Position numbers and translations under genes: made by a program. This document shows, in pieces, positions 1 through 11,353 of a DNA stretch of 64,000 bases (its first letter is position 1; each line of letters starts with the position of its first letter). The stretch covers positions 37,827,741-37,891,740 of the forward strand of contig CM041465.1 in the NCBI GenBank assembly GCA_023213395.1, read 5' to 3'. Below the pieces are notes generated by a model that searched no databases, had not been told where the DNA came from, and worked only from the letters and a program-made list of their open reading frames with translations. The DNA is from Cycas panzhihuaensis (taxonomy: Eukaryota; Cycadophyta).

Positions 1-532
1 AGTTGAAATAGTCTAATAAATGATTCCACGATATACGATCTACAAAATGCATTCCAATAATATTCTTGTCTAACTATAGTGCTCCAATAAAATCATTCCT
101 GATCAACCACAATATTCCAGTAGAAAGTAGATAGAAGTTCAATTATTTGCAAGTGTTTCAGGTAAGAGATCAAGTGTTCCATTATGCTATAAGTAATTTT
201 TATGGTTAAACTTATTATTCCTAGCATTCTAGTAGTATCTTAATTAAGGCAAATTGTTGATTGATATTAAAGAATCATATGTACACCAATTAGCAAAAGA
301 ATATGGACAATTATCAAGCAAGCTTTAAGTTAGCCATTAGTAAGGCAAGTTGGAAGAAATGTGTTACTTCTACCATTATATTAGCATAAAGAAATGATAA
401 AGTCCATTATATGGCTCATAGCCTTAAACATATACAAAGTAAGGATCTTTGTAGAAATCATCTAGAGGTTGATAAGACTACCCAAAAATGTAGATATATC
501 ATAGTGCAATGAGAAAAGTGAAGTGGGCCAAG
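1..532. other. left flank, no recognised feature
   Basis: AT-rich sequence left of copia element A. No open frame with a recognisable motif was found on either strand. Its last bases (ccaag, 528-532) match the bases after the far end of element A (ctaag, 11354-11358) at four of five positions, so this is taken as the pre-insertion flank of A. Confidence 0.5.
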
Positions 533-1019
533 TAAAGAGAAAATGTAATTGTGAAAGTAATGTATTAATAGAACTCTAAATAATGCAAAGAATAAATAAT
601 ATAAATAAACCAAGTACACAACAAAGAACACAAGGAAATTCTAGTCTAAGCATAAACCTTTTATTAATCTAAGCAATAGCTAAAAAATTATAGAGATAAA
701 AATCCCAACTCTCTTCTCATTGACTCATCTAACCTTCTTATATGTGTCATTACATAAGAATATATAGACACAAATATACAAGATATTGCCTTGTGGTTTT
801 ACAATATAATAGGCATAAACCATAGGCCAAAAAAAAACCTTATAAGATACCCCAAAAAAATTCTTATGAGCTCTTATTCCCAAAGCCCCGCTTAAGGAGT
901 TGTCGACCCCCTAGACCCCCAATTGAGGGCCCTACCATTGGCCCCTAGACCCCACTAAGGAGCTTAGGTATAACACCTATACCCATGTAATACTTGTAAA
1001 GTGTTCAATATATCCAACA
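533..1019 (-). repeat. 3' LTR of copia A
   Basis: About 487 bp, matching 10901-11353 over its whole length with many substitutions and small indels. Both copies share the conserved end reading gtgttcaatatatccaaca (gtgatc... in the right copy). The left edge is decayed (taaagaga against tgaagaga in the other copy). It is the downstream LTR because the RNase H remnant and the polypurine tract lie next to its right edge. Confidence 0.85.
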
Positions 1020-1033
1020 ATCTCCCACTTATT
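1020..1033 (-). promoter_or_regulatory. polypurine tract of copia A
   Basis: On the minus strand the bases next to the 3' LTR read aagtgggaga. This is a typical plus-strand priming polypurine tract immediately upstream of a copia 3' LTR. Confidence 0.7.
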
Positions 1034-1039
1034 GAACAC

Positions 1040-2600
1040 TTTATAAGAAACTTATATACATAACTATTAAATGCCAAAATCACAAATACCAGTTGCCTTT
1101 CTATACCATCTAAATTTCTTTGTACTAATAATCTTGGTTAATGAGTCTACAGCATTCTCCTATATAGCAATATTCTATAAGTCTATCTTGTGGTACTAAA
1201 TCATTTCTCTTATAAAATAGAACTATAGATCAATATACTTAGACCGAGCACGAAATATGGGATTCTACACCATGTAAATTATACTTTAACTATCACAATC
1301 TATAGTCACAACATCCTACTTGAAGCCAACATCTGTGCATAATCTCTATAACTAAATTCCTTCCTTACACGCATAAGTAGTTATCATATACTCTACTTAT
1401 GTGCTAAAAAGTACCATAACTTGTTGCTTTTTATTCATCTAGCTAATTATACCACCACAAAAGGTAAAAACATACCCACTTATAAATCTTCTATCGTCAA
1501 GATCTCTAGCCTAATTAACATCAATAAATCCTTTTAAGTTCATTGTTCTACTTTCTATAGGATTTCATTGGTAGTAAATTCCATAGTCTAATGTACCCTA
1601 TGGATACCTAAAAATCCTTTTCATAACCATCTAATTCTCCCTTCTTGGGTTTGACACATACCTGTTAATTACTCTCAATGTATAGGCAACGTTTAGTTGA
1701 GTACAAATCATCATATATGTCAGACTACCAATTGTACTAATATAAGGGATGAATGTCATGTCTTCAACTTCTTGGTGAGTCTTCAAATATTATTTAGCTC
1801 ATCATTTTAAACCAACAAAAAGAGGAAAATTAATTAATTAATTGTCTTATAAACTAAACCATTGTAGTATTGTCTTAATGTACCACCTTTAGCTAAGCCA
1901 AATCTTCTTGTTTCTCTTATCCTTTTTAATCTCAATGCTAAAAATAAAATGTGTAGTACCAAGGTCCTTCATCTCAAAATAAGATGCCTATTTCCCATTC
2001 ACAAGTTGATTCATTTTATTATTGTTACCAATAATAAGTATATTATCAATATATAAAGCTAGAATAATAAAGTGATTACCAACTTGTTTATAATATATAC
2101 AATGATCTAGTTTACTATGTACCAAATCATCTGCCAACATATATGAATTGAACTTCTAATACCACATCCTCAATGACTATTTTAAGCCATATAATGACTT
2201 CTTCAAACTAAACACTATATTCTCTTTCCTTCAGGATATAAGATATAATTTTTTTTCTCGAAGTCACTATGAAGAAATGTAATCTTCACATCCATCTGAT
2301 CCATCTAAAGGTCATAAGCAGCTACTACAACTAACAAAAAATTAATTGAAACTACCTTTGTAATAAGAGAAAACACCTTACTAAAATCTATTTCCTTGGC
2401 CTAAGAATATCCCTTTATTACCAAGTGAGCCTTATACTTTTCCACAGTACCACCTACCCAGAACTTCTTCTTAAAGATTCATTTATTATTAATAAGTTTT
2501 CTTCCATCAAGTAAATCTACTAAATACTATATGTTATTTTTGCCCAAGGCCATCATTTCTTCTTCCATGGGCTTCATCTAAAATTAACTCTCTTTTGACT
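1040..2600 (-). pseudogene. copia A reverse transcriptase and RNase H remnant
   Basis: Translated on the minus strand with frame changes, this stretch follows the copia RT-RNase H order. The RT entry (MEEEMMALGKNN then a Trp-to-stop) lies near 2530-2590. The catalytic box reads YIDN at 2042-2053, where active copia RTs have YVDD, so the second aspartate is lost. RNase H-type sequence follows towards 1040. Stops are frequent, many of them TAG. Its natural partner, the integrase remnant, lies just to the right. It is a dead fossil, recognised by motif order rather than by a long ORF. Confidence 0.75.
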
Positions 2601-2999
2601 CCACAGCCTCTTAAATAGTACTTAGAGCATCATATGTAGTAGATAAAATAAAAGAGAAGCAATAAAAGTCTTTAAGAATATACCTATCAGGTTGTCTTCT
2701 CTCACGAGTTAATCTCTTCAAGATGTGGGGTTCTTAAGGTTAGGTTACCTCCATAGCTGATCCTTCATCTTCAACTAATTCATATTCTGATGTAGAATCT
2801 TCATCCCTTACCTCAAATTATACATTCTTAAATTCTTTACCCTTTGATTCTCTATCCTATTTTAGAGACTTAAACTCCTTTCTAAAGATAACATCATAGC
2901 TATATACAACTTTCTATATTTTAGGGTTATAAATCTTGTACCTTTTAACACCATCATTATAGCTAATTAAAATAGTCTTTTATACTTTGAAATTAAGCT

Positions 3000-3545
3000 C
3001 GATTCTCTGTAGGCTAGGAACATACACAAAATCTTTACAATTAAATACTTTAAAATGACCAAGAGATGGCTTCTTATCATACTACACTTTTTTAAATATT
3101 TTATATACTAAGGTAGTTGTTAGTGATATGTTTATTAGGTGGCTTGTAGTCATCACTGCCTCTGCCTAGAATTTCTTCTCTAAACTAGTAACACTGAGTA
3201 TATTCCTTGATCTCTCTAATAAGGTCTTATTCATCCTTTTAGCAACTCCATTATGTTGTAGTATATAGGGAGTTATCTTTTGTCTTGTTATTCCACACTA
3301 CTTATAGAAATACTCAAACTTCTTTAAGTAAAACTCACCTCCATTATTAGTCCTCAATACCGTAATCTATGTATCACTCTACTTCTCAACGAAGGCCTTG
3401 AATTCTTTGAATTTATTGAAGACCTTAAATTTCATCCTGAGAAAATACAAGCATGTCTTTTTTAAGAAATTATATATAAATGAGACAAAGTACTTAGACC
3501 CACCTAACAAAGGTACATCAACAGTTCCAAAAATATTATTATGTA
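3000..3545 (-). pseudogene. copia A integrase remnant
   Basis: The minus-strand translation contains an LRTNNGGEF-like segment near 3340-3360 and an LQHNGVAKRMNK-like segment near 3220-3260. These correspond to the second catalytic aspartate (normally DNGGE) and the QNGVAERxN glutamate block of copia integrases. In both places a catalytic residue is replaced (D to N, E to K). The integrase N-terminal part continues beyond solo LTR B, at 9340-9540. Confidence 0.75.
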
Positions 3546-3556
3546 CTAATTGTTAA

Positions 3557-3769
3557 TGATAGCAAACCTAATTGAGATGGACAAAAAACTTGCCTTCTAT
3601 GGAGATATAGTCTCCTTTAAATATACATCATACTAGATGACCGTTACAAACTAAATTGTAATCGATCCACCTCTGACTGCCAAGTGTCAATATCTTAGAT
3701 ATAAGTTACATTTGAGGGTATTCCAATATTACCCCTTTTTATACCTAGATAAAACATTATACTCTAACA
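3557..3769 (-). repeat. 3' LTR of copia C
   Basis: 213 bp, starting tgatagcaa and ending actctaaca. It aligns without gaps to 8560-8772. It lies next to the RNase H end of the element, with the polypurine tract on its right. Confidence 0.93.
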
Positions 3770-3781
3770 CCCTCTCTTAAT
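3770..3781 (-). promoter_or_regulatory. polypurine tract of copia C
   Basis: On the minus strand this reads as a purine run (aagagaggg) immediately before the 3' LTR, as expected for plus-strand DNA priming. Confidence 0.75.
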
Positions 3782-3789
3782 GTTTTATC

Positions 3790-5280
3790 TCTAGTAAACC
3801 TAATCTATTACTTAGATTTTGAAATATCCCTTTTCCAAGAGATTTTGTCAGCAGGTCTGTAACTTGTTCTGTAGATGGACAATATTCCAAATCGATTTCC
3901 CTATTATGGACTTTTTCCCTTATGAAGTGATGATGTGCTTCTCTGTGTTTGGTTCTTGCATGAAGGACTAGATTTTTGGTTAATTTGATGGCACTCTGAT
4001 TGTCACATTTTAGAATAGTTGCTTGATTCTATCATTGTTCTAAGTCGACTAAGAGTTGTCTTAACCAGATAGCTCTGCACATTGCTATCACAACTACTTT
4101 GTATTCTACCTCAGTGGATGATAATGCCACAATAGCCTATTTTTTACTATATCAAGAAATTACTCCAGATCTTAGGAAAAAATAATATCTACTAGTTGAT
4201 TTCCTTTTTTCTTTATCTCCTACCCAGTCGGAGTCACAGAAACCCGATAAATTAATTGATTCTCCTTTAGGATACACTAGTTTTAGGTTTGTCATCCCCT
4301 TTAGGTACCTTAGAATTCTCCTTGTGGCCTTCCTATATCTCATTTAGGATTATGCATATATCTGGATACTAATCCCATCAAATGTAATATGTCAGGCCTG
4401 GTGGCTATTAGATAAATCAGACTCCCAATCATTCATCTATATAAGGTGATGTATGTTGCCTGCTCTATATCATCCATTGTTAGGTCATAATTTATTTTCA
4501 TAGGTGTGGCATAGGGGTTACAATTTTCCATATGGAATTTGGTCAATATATCTCTGATGTATTTGCTCTGAGGCAGAGAAACATAACCTTGTTATTGATC
4601 TATTTCTAACCCTAGGTAGTAGCTCAAGAGGCCCAAGTCTGTCATTTCAAATTCTCGCTTGAGTTGTTATTTTATGTCTACAATGGATACTCCATCATTA
4701 CTTGTGAGAACCATGTCATCTACGTAAATAATTATTATTGTGACTTTGCCATTTCTTTCCCTTATGTATAAGATGGAGTCCAAATCACATCGTTGAAAGT
4801 AGTTCTGACACAAGTATTGATCTAATTTTACATACCAAGCTTGAGGGGCTTACTTTAACCCATATAGAGCTTTTTTTAATTTGCATACCAGACGCTCTTT
4901 TCCTTCTTTGATGTATTATTTGGGTTGCTTCATATAGACTTCCTCTTCTAATTTCCCATTCAAAAAAGCACTTTTTACATCTAATTGAAAGATTTTCTAG
5001 TCTTGCATAACAACTAGTGCAATCATTGTTCTTATAGTATTTATCTTAGCCATAGGAGAAAAAGTTTCTTCAAAGTCCACTCCAGCTATTTAAGTGTATC
5101 ATTTTGCAACAAGCTATGCTTTATGCTTCTCTATTTCATCAATGGTTTCCTCCTTAATTTTGTAGACCCATTTAGAACTGACTATAGATTTGTTGGCAGG
5201 TGACTCTACTAGTTCCCATGTTTGATTTTTCCTAATTGAGTCCATTTCACTGTCCATGGCTAACTCCCATTTATGTTGAT
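3790..5280 (-). pseudogene. copia C reverse transcriptase and RNase H
   Basis: Minus-strand translation gives a recognisable copia RT. It starts near 5270 with MDSEMDSIRKNQTWELV and has an intact YVDD box at 4715-4726 (YVDDMVLT). RNase H follows with FCDSDWVGD (4152-4343 frame), then KCDNQSAIKL and EAHHHFIRE blocks down to about 3840. In-frame stops interrupt it, for example a Gln-to-stop in the GLKQAP-type motif near 4845. The RT active-site aspartates survive although the frame does not. It is the best preserved copia RT in the window. Confidence 0.85.
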
Positions 5281-5499
5281 CTTTAGCCTCTTGAAAGGTC
5301 TATGGTTTGACTTTAGTAATCAGGGCCCTTAGCCTTTGGCTCTGTGTTTTATGTTCAAGCACATTACATTTTCCCTCTTTGATTGTTTTGATGAACCATT
5401 TAGGTAACTTCTTCTATTTTTGTGTACCTTCTTCAATGTTTATTTCCTCCATTGATTGTTCTATGGCTGATTCTTCTCCTTTTATTGTTTCATTTTGAA

Positions 5500-6540
5500 T
5501 TTATGAAGAGGAAGGAGATGATTCTGTAGAGGGTATTTCCTCTAAGGTAATTTCATACACAACTTCTTGTTCTATCTCCTTCTCATTTTCTTTGATTATT
5601 CTAACTTGTGAAGTATCATTTGAGTTATCTCCTTCATTAAAAATAACATCTCTACTTACGTAGATTTTATTAGACTTAGGATCTATGCATTTATAGGCCT
5701 TTGAGTTTTTGTTGCAACCTATCATAATGCATTCTATGCTTTTTGCATCAATTTTAGATCTCCTTTTATCAGGTATGTGAACAAAAGCTTGGCTACCTAA
5801 TATTTTAAGTGAACTTACATCAGGCTTCCTACCTGTCTAGGCTTCTTCTATAGTGATGTTCTTTAGAGCCTTTGTTGGGCTCTGATTTATTAGATAGTAG
5901 GCAGTGCTTATTGTCTTGGCCTAATATGATTTTGGAACTTCCTTTTCGTAAACCATGCTTCTGGCCATTTCCATTAAAATTTTATTTTTCCTTTCTACAA
6001 CTCCATTAGATTGTGGTGTATATGGAGTTGTGACATATCTACAAATTTTGTGAAACTTGTAGTAGTTCAGAAACTCCTTCAAGATGTATTCACCTCCTCC
6101 ATCTGATCTGATGCACTTGATTTTTATTTCTGGTTCCAAATCTACTTCTGTTTTAAATTCTTTGAATGTTTCGAAAACTTATGACTTATTGTGAAGAAAG
6201 TAAACCCACACTTTTTGAGAAACATCATCAATGAAGGTTAGAAAATACCTACACCCATTGATTGAGAGTGGTGTGATAGGACCACACAGATCTGTATGGA
6301 TTAATTCTAGCTTTAATTGTGCTCTCCAACTACATTCATCAAAAGGATGTCAGTGTTATTTGCCAAATTGGCAACGTTTGCAAACAAAGTTATCAGAATA
6401 AATATGGGCAACCCATTTACTATGCCTGATTTCTCCATTGAGTTTAATGTTTCAATTGGAAGATGTCTATACTTCAAATGCCAAATTTTATTATTATATT
6501 TAACAGTAGTACAAGCTTTTTCTTCCACACTGGGAATCAC
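5500..6540 (-). pseudogene. copia C integrase with pre-integrase and C-terminal domain
   Basis: On the minus strand a pre-integrase zinc segment (IWHLKYRHLP, from 6540) is followed by the core. The core has IRSDGGGEY at the second catalytic aspartate and PYTPQSNGVVERKN with the catalytic glutamate (5921-6139). The copia SH3-like C-terminal segment, with a SNKIYVSRDVIFNE block, ends near 5501. A Trp codon before TGRKPD near 5838 has become TAG. The frame is split into several short ORFs by stops and shifts. Confidence 0.85.
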
Positions 6541-6749
6541 AAGATCTGACAGAAGTTTGTACAGATCATTATATCGTATGCCCTTGGTAATAATTTCCCC
6601 ATTGTTTTTTATGTCTAAAATATGACAATATCCTTATTCATCAAAAATTATCCTTAGCCCCTTTTTGCTAAGTTATGAGATAGAAAGAATATTTATTTTT
6701 AGACTAGGGACTAATAGAATATTCCCAATTTTCTTTACATTTTCTTACA

Positions 6750-7872
6750 GATTGATGGCGATAGTACCCACCCCCTTTATGTCAAGTGGGTATTTATCTC
6801 CCAGTTCAATTGATTTGTCGAAGTCACAAGGATTTAAGGTTTCAAACCAATCTTCATAATTGGTCATGTATCGTGAAGCTCCCAAATCAACATATAATAT
6901 GTCTCCATCTTTTAGACTTGTTGCCAGTGCGACAATAAAGGTAGTCTCTTCTTCCTCTTCCTCTGTTTTTTCTTTGTTATATCCTCTAACAAGTTATTTT
7001 CCTTTTTGAATATCGATCCTTCTTTGTGGGCATTAGTATGGGTAATGCCTTGATTTCTCGCAGTGGTAACAAACATAAAAAATTCTATATGTGCTATAGA
7101 TGTGCCTAAGTTTTCCACAGTTAAAGTAGACCCTGGTGTCTTTGCTTTGTCTATGTCCTCTAGATTCTTGCCAGCATCCTTGACCTCTAATGTCTGGAGT
7201 CTATCCTCACCCATGAGCCTGGTTTCATCCACATGGTCCTATATTCAACTTAGATGCAAAGGCATCTTCTAGTTTTGAAGAATCCTCATAGCGCTTGTTT
7301 CTTTGTTCCTGTCTTAATAACAACCTAGTCAATTCATCAAGAGTCATTTTATCAATCTAGTTATTGTTTGTAATGGTGTTAATAGTTATGTCAAATGATC
7401 TTGGTAGCTTGCTTTCCACTAATTTCACCATCTCTTGTTTTGAAATAATACCTCCTACACTTAAGAGATTATTTCTAATTGAAATAACCTTATGTATGAA
7501 TTTTGTTACAGTCTCACTTTCCTTCATGTAGAGTTTGTATAGATCTTCCTTGAGTGTAATGATCTTGACTTTATTTTTTTGCCCATACAGATTCTCAAAA
7601 CATTTCCAGATGTCTGATGTTGAGTTTAATTTCTCTATATATACCAGGAGGGAGTCAGAAATTGACATCTTTTAAATGGTTATTCCTATGTTATCTCTTT
7701 CCTCCCAACTTGCCAGGGTTAGATCCGTTACATTTGGATGAACTTTAGAACCATTCACAATTTTCTAAGCGTTTTCGGCTCTTAAAAGTGTTTCCACTTT
7801 AATTTTCCATATATGGTAATTTGAATTAGTTAATTTTTCTTGATCGGGCAGAGTTAAGATCGAAGAAGCCAT
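6750..7872 (-). pseudogene. copia C gag and protease
   Basis: Gag starts at an ATG on the minus strand at 7872-7870 (MASSILTLPDQEKL), about 690 bp after the primer site. It runs through a UBN2-type gag domain (IWKCFENLYGQ in the 7357-7668 ORF). A CCHC knuckle (CYHC...H...C) lies near 7030-7075, with a stop between the histidine and the last cysteine. The protease follows at about 6835-6900 with DLGAS, where active copia proteases have D-S/T-G-A. Several stops, including one in the first 50 codons, end any chance of a full-length product. Confidence 0.8.
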
Positions 7873-8547
7873 TAGATCTGAGAGGATCAAGACCTGACAG
7901 TGTTAGACTATACACCTGTATGGATTTTCGTACAAAAATGAGACCATATAGAATGAGATGAAGTGTACCTTAAAAGAAAGAGGATGAAGAGAGGATTTCA
8001 AATCTGGTGTTAGATTTGCAAAATAGTTTACAAATTGTGAGAAAATTGGCCCAAAAGACACAAGGATGTGACTAGGGTTTTGCACAAATTTACTCGAATC
8101 TTCAAAATTTCTCCATAAAATCTCTCATTACCTGTCACAAAGTCTTCAAGGCACTGATACAGAGTTATTATAATAGATTTTATTAAAAAATCTGAGAAAA
8201 ATCAAGAGAAAAATATGAGAGTACCTCCAAACGCGTGCTGACTAGTAAAGTGTCTAAAACTACCTTCAGACATGATCAAATGACTTTGACCCTGAAGAGA
8301 GAAGTGACAAAGGTGTCAAAATCTACCTGTTGGTGAATTTTCATCTTAATCTGAGACACTAAATTTTTCTTATTTGTATAGTCATACGGTTATGTACACA
8401 AGTTGTACGGTGCCTTAAAACACCTCTAGATCTGACCTTTTATCAACTTAACTCTTAGTCTGACCCTTTGCTAGTTTTTGTGCTTATCTCATTCTGGTGC
8501 TACCTTCACCAAATATAAATCTTTCTCTCAAACAAGCAGGGTGACCT
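7873..8547 (-). other. leader region of copia C
   Basis: Untranslated leader between the primer-binding site and the gag ATG of copia C. No conserved coding motif was seen; the short ORFs here look random. Confidence 0.6.
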
Positions 8548-8559
8548 GCTCTAATACCA
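8548..8559 (-). promoter_or_regulatory. primer-binding site of copia C
   Basis: Minus-strand tggtattagagc lies directly next to the 5' LTR. It is complementary to the initiator-Met tRNA 3' end with one mismatch from the usual tggtatcagagc. Confidence 0.88.
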
Positions 8560-8772
8560 TGATAGCAAAGCTGATTGAGATGAACAAAAAACTTGCCTTC
8601 TATGGAGATCTAGTCTCCTTTATATATACATCATACTAGATGACCGTTACAAACTAAATTGTAACTAATCCATCTCTAACTGCTAAGTGTCAACATCTTA
8701 GATATGAGTTACATTTGAGGGTATTCTGACATTACCCCTTTTTGTACCTAGATAAAACATTACACTTTAACA
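8560..8772 (-). repeat. 5' LTR of copia C
   Basis: 213 bp, tgatagcaa to actttaaca, the partner of 3557-3769. The primer-binding site adjoins its left edge, which makes it the upstream LTR of this minus-strand element. Confidence 0.93.
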
Positions 8773-9339
8773 GTTGAGAAGGCCAAGTCCCAATAACTTG
8801 AAACTGCCACCAAGATCTAAACTATTTTGTAACTAGTTACAAGAATTGAAACTAAAATTTAACATGCAAGTTCTTAAACTAGAGATAATACAATAAAATA
8901 AGTTAGAAAGTCAAAGCATAATATATACACCTAATATAACATAGTAAACCCTAGTAGTGTGCTAGGGAAACATCCACACAAGAAAGGTATCATTCTTTAT
9001 TATTAAAGAATGGAGAAATGTATATAATCTGTAGTAGAATGCTTATAGCAACAAGAACCAGCCTCCCAACTCTTCATGGTATATCCAATACATTGAATAC
9101 TATCAACATAATGAAAAAACACCCTAAATCAGGCTATATGAGAGAGTCATACAAGGCACAAATCTCGACCATAGAATCTAGGGTATTTGAGCAAATAACC
9201 CTGATTCTCTTTACAATTTAGTATGCTTTTTAGTGATAGCTTTTTAGAACCCGTCGAGGAAGTTTTGGGGTGAACCGCGCTGCTAACCTATCAAAATTTT
9301 AGCCTCCAAAACATTGTTATCACTTTATCTAACACTAAT

Positions 9340-10860
9340 TATAAAATACACTTTACTCTCTTCAGGATTAAAGGAAAATTAACCTAATTCTGTTTGCTAT
9401 AAATATAATGCTCGTAAAAATAAAAATTAAATGAGCAATTAATTCTAGAGATGTCTTCTGACATACCTCTAAAGAATAAATCATAGAGGTCTTTCTCTCT
9501 AATATGGCCCAATCTCTAATACTACAACATAGTTTTACTAGTAAGTGATACTTAAGTCCTGCCTACACTATTGCTACTTCCTATAATAGTTAAATTACAA
9601 CTACTAGCACATACTATGTATGCATCAAGCTTATATAATGTTCCAAATTAAACCCCTCTTCTTAAAACCAACATTTCTTGAACCATTTTGTAACTATCTT
9701 TATTAAAAATTACTTTTATTACTACATCACCTAATTAACTAACATACAATAAACTCATAGCCAAACCAAAAATATGAGTCACATCAAGGATAGTTTTAAC
9801 CTTTCCATCCCTAAATTAAACCTTCATTCTTTTATAACCTATAATTTTATATGAGTAATGATCTCTTAGGAATACTTTACCTCCATCAAGACTTTTGTAT
9901 TCAGAAAACCACTCCCTATAGGGAGTAACATGAAGCAAGGCAACAAAGTCAATTAACCAAGATTCAACATTTGACAACTTACCTAAGGTTGCTAAATAAG
10001 CATTGCCATCATCTTTATTGAAGGATTTTGCTACCATAGAAGAAGTAGCTCTAAGTAACTTTTTCTTATCAACCTTAGTTCAATACTAGCTCTTCAAATT
10101 GTTAGCTTTCCCACATCTCTAACATACTATGAGGCCCTTATTTAGAGCCTTAAATTTTCCTCTAGATTTTAACTGACTATTCTTAGGCCTCTATTGGTTG
10201 TGATCTAATGTTCAACGTCTCATCACTAATGTTTCTTTCGAATTATCCTCAAAATATTTTTACATTGTCTCTTCTAATAGTAGGGTAGCAATAACATCAT
10301 CAAATTTTAGGGTGTTAATAATTGTGTTATTAATCATCATCATAAGATTATCCCAAAAATTAGGAAGCAGATATAATAAGGTAATACAATTGCTTTCTTT
10401 ATACATTGTTACCCCAACTAAAATAAGCTAGCTCGCCATAGTGATAAATATAATGAGATGATCTACAACTGCATCTCCATCAGTTATCCTAAGTGAATAC
10501 AACTTTTTCTGAAGAAATAGCTTATTAACTAAGGACTTGGTCTGATATAAAGCTTCTAACCTATTCTATAGATCTTTTGCCATAAACTTTATAGCAATGT
10601 TTAATAACATTGTACCTGAAATGTATAACCTCATTGAATTGATTACTTTTTAATCAAGTCTCTTCTAGTTTTCATCAATCATATTTATAGTCTTTACTCT
10701 TGCCACAATAATTCACTAATCCTTCTTGACAAGGATATCTTCTATCTTTAGCTTTCACAACTCAAAGTTCTAGCCATTGAACTTTTCAATCTCCATCTTC
10801 ACAGTACTTATTATGATCTTCACACTCAAGTTCACCAGACAAGGCTCCCACTTGCCAAAT
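9340..10860 (-). pseudogene. copia A gag, protease and pre-integrase remnant
   Basis: Read on the minus strand, gag comes first (about 10590 to 10210), with a UBN2-type segment containing NRLEALYQTKSLVNKL and SLRITDGDAVVDHL. A decayed CCHC knuckle (VC-stop-RCGKANNLKS) lies near 10090-10150. The protease region (9816-10037) retains GGKVFLRD and HVTPYREWF, but the DSGA active site has become IDFVA. A pre-integrase segment with RLGHIREKDLYDLF lies near 9480-9530. It continues as integrase across solo LTR B at 3545. Confidence 0.8.
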
Positions 10861-10886
10861 GACTTCCCATAGAACTAAAACCCTTA

Positions 10887-10898
10887 GCTCTAATACCA
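10887..10898 (-). promoter_or_regulatory. primer-binding site of copia A
   Basis: Minus-strand tggtattagagc, two bases from the 5' LTR edge. It is the same initiator-Met-type site as in copia C. Confidence 0.85.
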
Positions 10899-10900
10899 AA

Positions 10901-11353
10901 TGAAGAGAAAATGTAACTATAGAAGCAATGTATTAATAAAACTCTAAAGCATATAAAGAAGAAATAACATAAATAAACTAAGCATGTAATGAAAAACACC
11001 AGAAGATTATGGTCTATGTATAGACCATTTATTAATCTAAGCAATAGTTAAAGAATTACAAAGATAAAAACTTCAACTCTCTTTTCATTAACTCACCAAA
11101 GACTCATCCAGCCTTCTTACATATGTTGTTACATAAGAATATATAGATACAAATTTACAAGATACCATCTTGTGATTTTATAATACAATAGGTATAAACC
11201 ATGGACCGAAAATTACACCCAAAAACTTTTCTCAAGGGCTCATGCCCCTAAACCCCCATGTAAAAGGTCATTAGCCCCTTAGACCCCACTAAAAAGCTTA
11301 AATGTAATGTCTATATCTATGTAACACTTGTAAAGTGATCAATATATCCAACA
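10901..11353 (-). repeat. 5' LTR of copia A
   Basis: 453 bp, tgaagagaaaatg to tatccaaca, the partner of 533-1019. It adjoins the primer-binding site and is followed by the TSD-like pentamer ctaag. Confidence 0.87.

Larger units (their letters stand above)
3557..8772 (-). mobile_element. Ty1/copia LTR retrotransposon C
   Basis: A structurally complete but coding-dead element of 5,216 bp. Both LTRs are 213 bp and differ at about 19 positions by my count, mostly transitions (about 91% identity). Each end is TG...CA, and flanking pentamers gttaa and gttga form a TSD with one mismatch. Minus-strand order is LTR, Met-type primer site, gag, protease, integrase, reverse transcriptase, RNase H, polypurine tract, LTR. 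Frames carry scattered stops, so it is inactive. It landed six bases inside the end of solo LTR B and is therefore younger than B. Confidence 0.93.
3551..9334 (-). repeat. solo LTR B, split by copia C
   Basis: A single LTR of the same family as copia G. It matches 24153-24800 and 28842-29489 from the first bases (tgttgagaaggcc) to the end (atctaaca). Its first six bases are at 3551-3556 and the rest is at 8778-9334; copia C and one TSD copy lie between. The LTR is flanked by a perfect 5-bp TSD, ctaat (3546-3550 and 9335-9339). No internal region of its own family is attached, so it is most simply a solo LTR left by LTR-LTR recombination. Orientation is inferred from copia G, which reads on the minus strand. 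Confidence 0.85.
533..11353 (-). mobile_element. Ty1/copia LTR retrotransposon A, interrupted by nested insertions
   Basis: Two related LTRs (533-1019 and 10901-11353) bound this degenerate copia element, which reads right to left. The order on the minus strand is 5' LTR, primer-binding site, gag, protease, integrase, reverse transcriptase, RNase H, polypurine tract and 3' LTR, the copia order. Flanking pentamers ccaag and ctaag look like an aged 5-bp TSD. Without the 5.8-kb insertion at 3551-9339 the element is about 5.0 kb, a normal copia length. Coding sequence is full of stops, so it cannot be autonomous. The integrase part is cut in two by solo LTR B, which contains copia C. Confidence 0.9.

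Noticed and set aside
10832-11044. 70-codon minus-strand ORF across the copia A LTR edge
   Set aside because: Spans the LTR, primer site and leader; hydrophobic by chance and not part of gag.
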